A stretch of 64,000 bases of DNA from Verrucomicrobiales bacterium (lineage in GTDB: Bacteria; Verrucomicrobiota; Verrucomicrobiia; Limisphaerales; CANJXF01), in NCBI GenBank assembly GCA_947478865.1, contig CANJXF010000020.1, positions 1 to 64,000 of the forward strand, read 5' to 3'. The position numbers and the translations under genes are program-made. Below are positions 1 to 6,916 of this stretch, in pieces. Numbering within the stretch: the stretch's first letter is position 1; every line of letters starts with the position of its first letter. The notes below the pieces were generated by a model that did no database searches, was not told the origin of the DNA, and was given only the letters and a program-made list of their open reading frames with translations.

Positions 1-148
1 CGGTGCGGGACTCCGGTCGGCCTACGCTCCGCTTCGGCCTCCCTGCCTCCCGCACCGCAGGTCGAAGAAAACCAAACAGCAGAACCAAACAACCAAGGGG
101 ACATTCTCTCCTGAGTTAAAGAGGGGACATTTCTAAAGAGCTTTGACA
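1..148. mobile_element. Possible insertion-sequence end with terminal repeats
   Basis: Positions 1-10 and 48-57 form a perfect 10-base inverted repeat (CGGTGCGGGA / TCCCGCACCG) around a GC-rich stretch. Two direct repeats of GGGGACATT then follow at 97-105 and 123-131, 26 bases apart, before a CTTTGACA at 141-148. Spaced repeats of this kind are found at the ends of some transposons, for example the IS21 type with multiple terminal repeats. No transposase lies inside the window, so the element, if real, would extend to the left. The family assignment is inference only. The stretch 149-263 up to the TolC-like gene holds nothing recognisable. Confidence 0.35.
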
Positions 149-263
149 GATAAATTAGAACTGGGGGTGGACGGAGTCTGACAGATTTATCCTTATTCAC
201 AGAATTACGGGAAGTAGAATTTCCTCAGCGAAATGCACCGAGCGGGAATCTGGCGCATCGAAT

Positions 264-1631
264 TTATTTTTTCTCAATGGGATTTCCGATCGCGCGATCC
301 AGCCGGGTTTTGGCGACAGAATAATCACGCAACGCCTGGATCTGCGTGGTGCGCGCTTCGGTGAGGGCGGTTTGCGCGCTGAGCACATCGAGTTGTGTGC
401 CGGTTCCCGCATCCACTCGGGCGCGGGCGAGACGCAACGCTTCCTTAGCTTGCTCTTGAACTTTCTTCTGCGATTCCAACAGCTCGCGCGCTTCGATGAA
501 ACTGGAGTAGGCCGTGCGCACTTCGAGTCCGACGCGCCGTGAGGCATCTTCAAGGTCGGCTTGCGCACGGTCTTGCAACGCGATGGCTTCGACCACGCGA
601 CCGCGTGTGAGCATCCCGTCGAAAATATCCCAATTCATTTCCGCGCCGACGAACCAGCCGGTGACATCGTGATCGAGCGCATTATTGAAACTGGAACTGC
701 GTGAACCGTATCCGACGAAAGCTTGCACGCTCGGCTTGTAGCCGCTCTTCGCGTTGACGATGTTTTCGCCGCGCAACTTCTCAGCCGCACGGAGTGATGC
801 GAGTTCGGTCCGATTCTCAAACGCGCGCTGCAGCGCATTGGCAAGATCGACTTCAAAAGGTTCCTCGTAGAATTTGCCCGCGAGGTGCAGCGGAATATCT
901 TCGCCCATGCCTTTGGGCAAATCGTAGCCGAGCAGGTTGGCGAAATCATTCTTGGCGATGCGAAACGCATTTCGAGCGCGAATCAGTCGAGGGCGTGCAT
1001 TGGCCAATTCGACTTCGGCGCGAAGGATGTTAAAGCGCGGAACCGTCCCTGCCGCAAATCGCCGCGAAGTGTCCTCCAGTTCCCTGGTGAGCAATTTCAC
1101 CGAGGCTTCCTGCACTTCGATACTTTGTTCGGCGAGAAGCACGTCGTCGTAGGCGATACGCACATCACGCAACGTATCCGCGACGACCGTTTGAAAATTG
1201 AGAATGGATTGTTCCTTTGTGAGCTTGGCTTTGCGCAAGGCAGAAGACATTCGCCCGCCTTCGTAAATTGATTGGACGAGGCGAACGCTCGTGGCCCATT
1301 CGCGATCGCTGGAAGTGGGACCGGCTCCGAATTCGGTCGAAAAACTTTCGATGGCGTCCGGGTCCGTTTTCTTAATCGTGCCGCCCGCGCGGATTTTCGG
1401 AATGACGATCGCGCGCGTCTGAAGAATAACGCCGTGCGCGGCCTCGAGATCCGCTTTTCCGCGCAGGATGGCCGCGTTGCGTTCGAGCGCAAGATTCAGC
1501 GCGTCCGAAACGGACAGCGGTTGGGTCAGCACCGTCCTGGATGGAACGGGATAAACGTTCTCGGCTTGGCCCAGCGTGGCGAGAAATGACAGGTTCACGA
1601 CACCAACGATTTTTAGGATCGAGCGTTTCAT
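264..1631 (-). CDS. TolC-family outer membrane efflux protein
   Basis: Outer-membrane channel of a tripartite efflux pump, 455 residues. The ATG at 1631 gives a basic start followed by a hydrophobic signal peptide (MKRSILKIVGVVNLSFLA) ending near LGQA. The coding frame stays open upstream for 49 more codons, but those lie inside the adaptor gene and read as non-protein. The chosen start sits one base after the adaptor stop codon. Two similar halves show the long Ala/Arg/Glu-rich helical stretches and the repeated pattern of OEP domains (for example LNLALERNAAILRGKADLEA near the start and RVDAGTGTQLDVLSAQTALT near the end). It is the last gene of the TetR-permease-ATPase-adaptor-channel operon and probably completes that pump. 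The substrate cannot be read from sequence. Confidence 0.92.
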   Translation of the reverse strand: MKRSILKIVGVVNLSFLATLGQAENVYPVPSRTVLTQPLSVSDALNLALERNAAILRGKADLEAAHGVILQTRAIVIPKIRAGGTIKKTDPDAIESFSTEFGAGPTSSDREWATSVRLVQSIYEGGRMSSALRKAKLTKEQSILNFQTVVADTLRDVRIAYDDVLLAEQSIEVQEASVKLLTRELEDTSRRFAAGTVPRFNILRAEVELANARPRLIRARNAFRIAKNDFANLLGYDLPKGMGEDIPLHLAGKFYEEPFEVDLANALQRAFENRTELASLRAAEKLRGENIVNAKSGYKPSVQAFVGYGSRSSSFNNALDHDVTGWFVGAEMNWDIFDGMLTRGRVVEAIALQDRAQADLEDASRRVGLEVRTAYSSFIEARELLESQKKVQEQAKEALRLARARVDAGTGTQLDVLSAQTALTEARTTQIQALRDYSVAKTRLDRAIGNPIEKK

Positions 1632-1632
1632 A

Positions 1633-2604
1633 TTATTTCTTCGTAATCGCATTCGTGATCGCTGGGTCGGAAACGGCAGCGCTGCGCTGAATAAAAACGT
1701 CCACCTGCTGGCCCACGTAAAGGGGAGTCTGCGGACGGTTGAGCTCAAAAACAATTTGCAAAACACGGGTGTCGACACGCTCAGCGCTGTCGCCGGTCAG
1801 CGACCGTTTTGGAATGACGAACGGTTCGATGCGAATGAAGCGAAGCGGAATGGCAGTCTTCGTATCGCCTTTCAAGAAAGCGACCGCGGGCTGATTCGCT
1901 TGGACCAAGGACGCGTTTTGTTCATCAACATCGGCGCGAATTTGCAACGTGTTCACCTCGCCGAGAATCATCATCGGATCGCTTGGCGTGAGGTTGGCAT
2001 ATTCGCCTGCGCGCGAATTCATCTGCAAAATGATTCCGCTGCGTGGTGCGCGAACGGTCAGGATTTCCAGTTCGACTTCGGCGTGTTCCACCTGTCGTTT
2101 GGCGGCTTGCACGTCCGCTTGAACTTTTATGACCCGCGCTTGGCTGGCTTTAAGCATGAATTCCTTGCGCTTGCGTTCGTCTTCGCTGACGACGTTGTCC
2201 TTCTCCAGTTTCGCGATGCGTGCAAACTGATCCGCGGCATCGGCGACCTGGACTCTTTCCATTTCCAGCGTGGCTTGCAGAACAAGCAACTGTGACCGCA
2301 ACGTCTCCAAACGCGCCTGCGCTTCGCGATTATCGAGCTGGAGCAGGGGATCGCCGGTCTTCACTTCGGAACCGACTTGCACGAAAACTTTTTGAATCAA
2401 CCCGGCTTTGGTTGCGCCGATTTTCACGTTTTCACGGGTTGCCTCGATGATTCCCGTCGCTGCCACGGAATTGGCGAAAGGAGAACGGGTTGGCTCGGCG
2501 AGCGGCAGGGGCGGTGGTGGTTGGCTGCGCAGTCGTTTGACCATGAAGAGACCGCCGATGAGTCCGGCGAGCGCGAGATAAAAGCTAAGTCGTTTGAATA
2601 TCAT
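1633..2604 (-). CDS. HlyD/DevB-type periplasmic adaptor of ABC exporter
   Basis: Membrane-fusion protein of 323 residues linking an inner-membrane ABC exporter to the TolC-like channel encoded next. An N-terminal signal anchor (residues 5-21) is followed by a biotinyl-lipoyl-like half (GLIQKVFVQVGSEVKTGDPL), a long alpha-helical hairpin (about 95-185), the second lipoyl half (TVRAPRSGIILQMNSRAGEY) and a beta-barrel domain. This layout and the neighbouring DevA/DevC-like genes match the DevB branch of adaptors. The distance to the ATPase gene upstream is 16 bases and only one base separates it from the channel gene, so co-translation is likely. Lengths agree with the family. Confidence 0.92.
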   Translation of the reverse strand: MIFKRLSFYLALAGLIGGLFMVKRLRSQPPPPLPLAEPTRSPFANSVAATGIIEATRENVKIGATKAGLIQKVFVQVGSEVKTGDPLLQLDNREAQARLETLRSQLLVLQATLEMERVQVADAADQFARIAKLEKDNVVSEDERKRKEFMLKASQARVIKVQADVQAAKRQVEHAEVELEILTVRAPRSGIILQMNSRAGEYANLTPSDPMMILGEVNTLQIRADVDEQNASLVQANQPAVAFLKGDTKTAIPLRFIRIEPFVIPKRSLTGDSAERVDTRVLQIVFELNRPQTPLYVGQQVDVFIQRSAAVSDPAITNAITKK

Positions 2605-2620
2605 AAAGTTGTATCGTTCG

Positions 2621-3367
2621 TTATTGGTGCGTGTGCGAGAACCCGGCCTGCGGCGCCTCGTGAACTCTCTGCACGCGGCCGTCTTCCATTTCGGTCATGC
2701 GATCGGCGAATTGATAAATGCGCGGATCGTGGGTGACAACAATGACGCATCGCCCTGGTGCGCGCGCGACGTCGCGCAATAGTTCCATGATTTTGTGCCC
2801 GGTGTCTTTATCGAGCGCCGAAGTCGGTTCATCGCAGATAATTAATTTGGGTTCATGCACCAAAGCGCGCGCAATGGCGACGCGTTGCTGTTGTCCGCCG
2901 GAAAGATTGCTCGGTCGGTCGTGGCCTCTTCCGCCAAGGCCGACGAGCGCCAGCACTTCCGCCGCCTTCTTCTCCGCGATGGCTCGGCTCACACCGTTGA
3001 TGAGGAGGGGCACGCTAACATTTTCGATGCACGTGAGCGTCGGGATCAAATTGAACTGCTGAAAGATAAAACCAATACTGCCGCCGCGAAAATTTGTAAT
3101 CGCACTTTTGCTCATGCCGTGGAGGCGCGCGTGAAACACATCTACTTCGCCTTCTTCAAATTCCAGCGTGCCAGCGATCACGCTGAGCAAAGTCGTTTTT
3201 CCACAACCCGACGGCCCGACGATCATGAGCAGCTCGCCTTCGCGCGCGTCGAAATCCACGCCCTTGAGCGCCTGCGTGCGGGCTTCTCCCGTGCCAAACG
3301 TCTTGGTCACGTTGCGCACTTGAACCGCAAAACCGTTTTTTGAATTGTTTGTAATTTCGGTGTTCAC
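2621..3367 (-). CDS. ABC exporter ATP-binding protein, DevA/LolD-like
   Basis: Cytoplasmic ATPase of 248 residues that powers the adjacent permease. Walker A is GPSGCGKTT at about residues 52-60, the signature is LSGGQQQRVAIARAL, and Walker B is LIICDEPTSALD. The arrangement is that of the MacB/LolD/DevA group, which pairs with permeases having a large periplasmic loop. It sits between the permease (18 bases upstream) and the adaptor. Nothing is missing from the catalytic motifs. Confidence 0.95.
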   Translation of the reverse strand: MNTEITNNSKNGFAVQVRNVTKTFGTGEARTQALKGVDFDAREGELLMIVGPSGCGKTTLLSVIAGTLEFEEGEVDVFHARLHGMSKSAITNFRGGSIGFIFQQFNLIPTLTCIENVSVPLLINGVSRAIAEKKAAEVLALVGLGGRGHDRPSNLSGGQQQRVAIARALVHEPKLIICDEPTSALDKDTGHKIMELLRDVARAPGRCVIVVTHDPRIYQFADRMTEMEDGRVQRVHEAPQAGFSHTHQ

Positions 3368-3384
3368 TAGAAAATTTCCAATCG

Positions 3385-4524
3385 TTAGCCGCGGAAGACA
3401 ATGGCTGGTTCAAGCTTGCGGATTCTCAAAATGCCGAGCACCGCCGCAAAAGCGCAGATGAACATGATCACGACAAACGTGAAGAGCGGAAGTTGGTAGG
3501 GCAGGGCGAATGGCGGCATTCCTTTTTTTAGTACGGCCAAACCGAACAAGACCGTGAGACCGATGCCGATGCCATATCCAATCAAACCGACTGTAAAGGA
3601 TTGCAATAGCACCATGCGGGTCAGCATCCAGTCGCTCGCACCCATGGCTTTGAGCGCGCCAATGTGACGAAGGTTTTCCAGGATAAACGAGTAAAAAGTT
3701 TGTCCGGCAATCGCCACACCCACGATGAACCCAAGAAGAATGGTCGTGCCGAAGGACATCGGAATTCCCGTGTTGCGGAAAAACCAGAGCACGGTCGAAA
3801 CCGAAAATTGCCCTTCCGTGAAGGCGCCCAGTCCCGTTTGCTTTTTGATTTGAATCACGGCTTGTTCTGCCGTCCAGCCGGGCGCGGGATGGGCGAGAAT
3901 AAAGCTGAGCATCTTGCGGACTTTTGGCGCGAACTGAAGCGCTTGATCGTAAGTGGTGAAGACGTACGGGTAGCCGAAGAAAGACTTCTCTGTTTTGCAG
4001 ATACCGACGATGCGGGCCTCCTTGTCGTTGATTTCAAATGTGTCGCCAATGCCGATGGTTTTCGCTCGACCGCGGCTGAGTCGCTCAACCGCGAGATCGT
4101 CGATCATGACCGTGTTTGGCAGTCGCAAATCTTCGAGTTTACCTGCAATAATATTTCCCGGTTGGCCGACCATCGTCGTGCTGTCGATTCCCACTAGTTG
4201 AATCGGTTTGAAGGTTCCGTCTTGCAGGCGCGCCTGTTGCACCGACCAATACATCGGCACTGCCCATGCGACTCCGGGTACGGTGCGGACGCGGCTCACA
4301 TCAGTGTCACGCATCGGTTTAATTTCATTCGCCTGTTCCACCTTCGGATCAACGACCCAGATCTGGGCGCGCATGTTTTTCAGATTGCCGTTCGTCCAAT
4401 CGAGAATCCCGAAAAAGACAGCAGCCTGCTGGGTCATGAGCAATGCCGCGAAAGTCAGGCCGCTGACGAGCATGATGTATTTCGCGCGGTCGGCAAAAAG
4501 CATTTTTAGAGCGAGGTGATACAT
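3385..4524 (-). CDS. ABC exporter permease, DevC/FtsX-like
   Basis: Inner-membrane permease of 379 residues. One N-terminal membrane helix (about 15-40), a large periplasmic domain (about 45-250) and three C-terminal helices (about 260-375, including TILLGFIVGVAIAGQTFYSF and LFTFVVIMFICAFAAVLGIL) give the FtsX/MacB-type topology. The ATPase and adaptor genes beside it make the DevBCA-type exporter the best match. In cyanobacteria the DevBCA-TolC pump exports glycolipids, but related sets export many compounds, so the cargo here is open. Confidence 0.92.
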   Translation of the reverse strand: MYHLALKMLFADRAKYIMLVSGLTFAALLMTQQAAVFFGILDWTNGNLKNMRAQIWVVDPKVEQANEIKPMRDTDVSRVRTVPGVAWAVPMYWSVQQARLQDGTFKPIQLVGIDSTTMVGQPGNIIAGKLEDLRLPNTVMIDDLAVERLSRGRAKTIGIGDTFEINDKEARIVGICKTEKSFFGYPYVFTTYDQALQFAPKVRKMLSFILAHPAPGWTAEQAVIQIKKQTGLGAFTEGQFSVSTVLWFFRNTGIPMSFGTTILLGFIVGVAIAGQTFYSFILENLRHIGALKAMGASDWMLTRMVLLQSFTVGLIGYGIGIGLTVLFGLAVLKKGMPPFALPYQLPLFTFVVIMFICAFAAVLGILRIRKLEPAIVFRG

Positions 4525-4557
4525 GGGTAATGAGTTATGAACGGTGAATAACGGCGC

Positions 4558-5220
4558 TCATTGGTTCTTTGCCAGTTGTTTAATAGCGGCAATGGAAAAG
4601 CTCGCGATATGCTCGGCAAGGTTTTCGATGTCGTTGCGGGTAAACTTCTGGTCCGGGAACAAGCGCGAGACGACCGGACGACAGTGATGATAAAAAAGGC
4701 ATTGGCTGACCACGCTCATTCCGCAGAGGCGTGATTGCCTGAGGGTGGCGCTTGGTCCGAGCAATTCACGAATGATCGAGGAGAGTTGCTGTGCTTGGGG
4801 CCGGATTTTTTCGGCGACAAGCGCGTCGAGCGCCGCGGTGGGTTCGATCATTTCGCGTGACATCAATTTCCCGTGCCAAGCGATGGGACCTTCATCAAAA
4901 ATGCGAAAGAGAAAAGACCTGATAAACGCCTTCAGCCGAAGTTCCGGTGGCGCATCCGCCTTCAGCCCGAGGTTCGTCGGATATTTCTCCAACGCTTCTT
5001 CCTGGGTGAACCGCAAGACTTCCAGATACAACTTTCCTTTGTCGCCGAAATGATAATTGATCGCGGCGATGTTTGCACCGGCCCGATCACAAATGGCGCG
5101 AACCGTGGCCGCCCGGAATCCGACCTCGGCAAAAACAGCCGCTGCCGCAGCAATCAACTGCTGGCGGGTTTTGGCCTGGGCGGATCCCAGTCTTGGTTTT
5201 GCGAGCGAGGGTCTTCCCAT
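4558..5220 (-). CDS. TetR/CecR-family repressor of the efflux operon
   Basis: DNA-binding repressor of 220 residues. The N-terminal helix-turn-helix is clear (TRQQLIAAAAAVFAEVGFRAAT, then ICDRAGANIAAINYHFGDK), followed by a ligand-binding region like the DUF1956 domain of E. coli CecR. In E. coli, cecR is placed next to ybhG-ybhF-ybhS-ybhR, a HlyD/ABC efflux set, so the context fits well. An in-frame ATG exists at 5265, but a promoter-like sequence lies between it and the ATG at 5220. I therefore prefer 5220, where the conserved protein begins MGRPS. It is first in the five-gene operon and probably represses itself and the pump until a ligand binds. Confidence 0.88.
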   Translation of the reverse strand: MGRPSLAKPRLGSAQAKTRQQLIAAAAAVFAEVGFRAATVRAICDRAGANIAAINYHFGDKGKLYLEVLRFTQEEALEKYPTNLGLKADAPPELRLKAFIRSFLFRIFDEGPIAWHGKLMSREMIEPTAALDALVAEKIRPQAQQLSSIIRELLGPSATLRQSRLCGMSVVSQCLFYHHCRPVVSRLFPDQKFTRNDIENLAEHIASFSIAAIKQLAKNQ

Positions 5221-5230
5221 TTCAAATGCA

Positions 5231-5258
5231 TATTTAAAACAGCCGTTTGAATTGTCAA
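5231..5258 (-). promoter_or_regulatory. Putative promoter/operator of the TetR-efflux operon
   Basis: Read on the minus strand, TTGACA (5258-5253) and TAAATA (5236-5231) are separated by 16 bases, close to a sigma-70 promoter. An inverted repeat, TTCAAA at 5221-5226 and TTTGAA at 5246-5251, overlaps the promoter and could be the repressor site. Transcription would begin within a few bases of the ATG at 5220, so the message would be nearly leaderless. This is inference from sequence alone. Confidence 0.4.
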
Positions 5259-5461
5259 CGATCATTTGTCGAACTTGGAATGGCGGAAAGCGATCGCGAT
5301 GAGTTTTTATAAATTATGTTGCAGCCGATTCACGAGGGGCTTTTTTTGGACGCAAAGTCAAGAGACTGAATAACCTGTGGGTAGTTTGCGAACAGGGGCT
5401 AACAAGATTTTCCGGTTTGAATTTGCGATTGATTGTCAAATCCGCTTTCCTTGTCGCTCCA

Positions 5462-6916
5462 ATGATTGACTCGATCGACCCACAAAACGGCGGACCTGCC
5501 GATTTAAAAAAGAGCCGCCGCAAAAAGATTGTGGCGGATTCGCCCAAGTCCGATCGCTTGCCCCCGCATTCCATTGAAGCGGAGCAGGGAGTGCTCGGCG
5601 CGATTTTGCTTTCGCCCAACGACAACATGGGTGAGTGCATCGAGAAATTCAAAAGTGGCGCTGACGTTTTTTATGATCTGCGGCATCAGGCGATTTTTCA
5701 GGTGTTGGTCGAAATGTATGATGGCAAGCAGCCGATTGACCTGATCACTTTGCAGCAGCGCTTGAAGGATCGGCAGCAACTCGATGTCGTGGGCGGATTC
5801 GGTTATCTCGCTTCGCTGCCGGACAAAGCGGGAACGGCAGCTCACCTCGGTTCTTACGCGCAGATTCTTTGGGAAAAATATATTTTGCGCAAAATGATCC
5901 GCACTTGCTCGGACGTCTTGGGGCGCGTTTATGAGCATGAGGGCGAAGTCGATGTGCTGCTGGATGAAGTCGAGACAGACATCTTGCGCATCAGCGAGGA
6001 ACGTGTCGAAGAGCGTTCGATCAAAATCAAAGATCTCGTTAACAGCGCGATTGGCCAGATCGAAGAAATGCATCAGAACCAGGGAATGCTCACCGGGATT
6101 TCAACCGGCTTCAATGATCTGGATAAGATGACGACCGGTTTGCACGGCGGCGAAATGATCGTAATCGCGGCACGCCCGAGTATGGGGAAAACTTCCCTCG
6201 CCATGAACATTGCCGAGCACGCTGCCCTGGAACAGAAAATTCCAGTGGGTGTTTTCAGTCTGGAAATGAGCGCGGAATCTTTGGTGCTGCGCATGTTGTG
6301 TTCCCGGTCGCGGGTTAATTTGCGGAGTATTCGTGAAGGTTTTTTGGCAGAACGCGATTTTCCGAAGCTGACTGGTTCGGCGGGAAAGCTGGCCTCGTCG
6401 CCATTGTTTATCGACGACACCCCTGGCCTCTCTGTTTTGCAAATGCGCGCCAAAGCGCGACGCATGCATAGCCAGCATGGCATCAAATTGTTTGTAATTG
6501 ACTACCTCCAACTGCTCCATTCTACTTCGCGCCGTGCAGAGAATCGCCAGCAAGAAATCGCCGATATCTCGGGCGGCGTTAAGAGTTTGGCCAAGGAGTT
6601 GAACGTGCCGGTAATTGTGTTGGCCCAGCTCAATCGTGAGATTGAAAAAGATAAAAAGCGCCCACCCCGGTTGTCTGATTTGCGCGAATCCGGATCAATC
6701 GAACAGGATGCGGATTTAGTCGGGCTGCTCTACAAACCGAGCACTGGCGATGACGATGAGCCGACTCATGAGCAGGAATCAATCGCGGTGAATTTGTTGA
6801 TTGCAAAGCAACGAAATGGTCCAACGGGTGATGTGAATTTAACGTTTCTAAAAAATTATACTCGATTTGAAAGCGCTGCCAAAATCAGCGCCGATGATGC
6901 CCAGATGGACAATTAA
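5462..6916 (+). CDS. dnaB: Replicative DNA helicase DnaB
   Basis: Hexameric helicase that unwinds DNA at the replication fork, 484 residues from the ATG at 5462. A TTG at 5417 would add 15 residues. The N-terminal primase-interacting domain begins near RLPPHSIEAEQGVLGAI (about 32). The RecA-like motor follows, with Walker A ARPSMGKTS at 237-245, the Walker B region KLFVIDYLQLL, and the C-terminal DLRESGSIEQDAD. No intein or insertion is present. The stop codon TAA touches the bamA ATG with no gap, so the two genes are probably co-transcribed. Confidence 0.96.
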   Translation: MIDSIDPQNGGPADLKKSRRKKIVADSPKSDRLPPHSIEAEQGVLGAILLSPNDNMGECIEKFKSGADVFYDLRHQAIFQVLVEMYDGKQPIDLITLQQRLKDRQQLDVVGGFGYLASLPDKAGTAAHLGSYAQILWEKYILRKMIRTCSDVLGRVYEHEGEVDVLLDEVETDILRISEERVEERSIKIKDLVNSAIGQIEEMHQNQGMLTGISTGFNDLDKMTTGLHGGEMIVIAARPSMGKTSLAMNIAEHAALEQKIPVGVFSLEMSAESLVLRMLCSRSRVNLRSIREGFLAERDFPKLTGSAGKLASSPLFIDDTPGLSVLQMRAKARRMHSQHGIKLFVIDYLQLLHSTSRRAENRQQEIADISGGVKSLAKELNVPVIVLAQLNREIEKDKKRPPRLSDLRESGSIEQDADLVGLLYKPSTGDDDEPTHEQESIAVNLLIAKQRNGPTGDVNLTFLKNYTRFESAAKISADDAQMDN

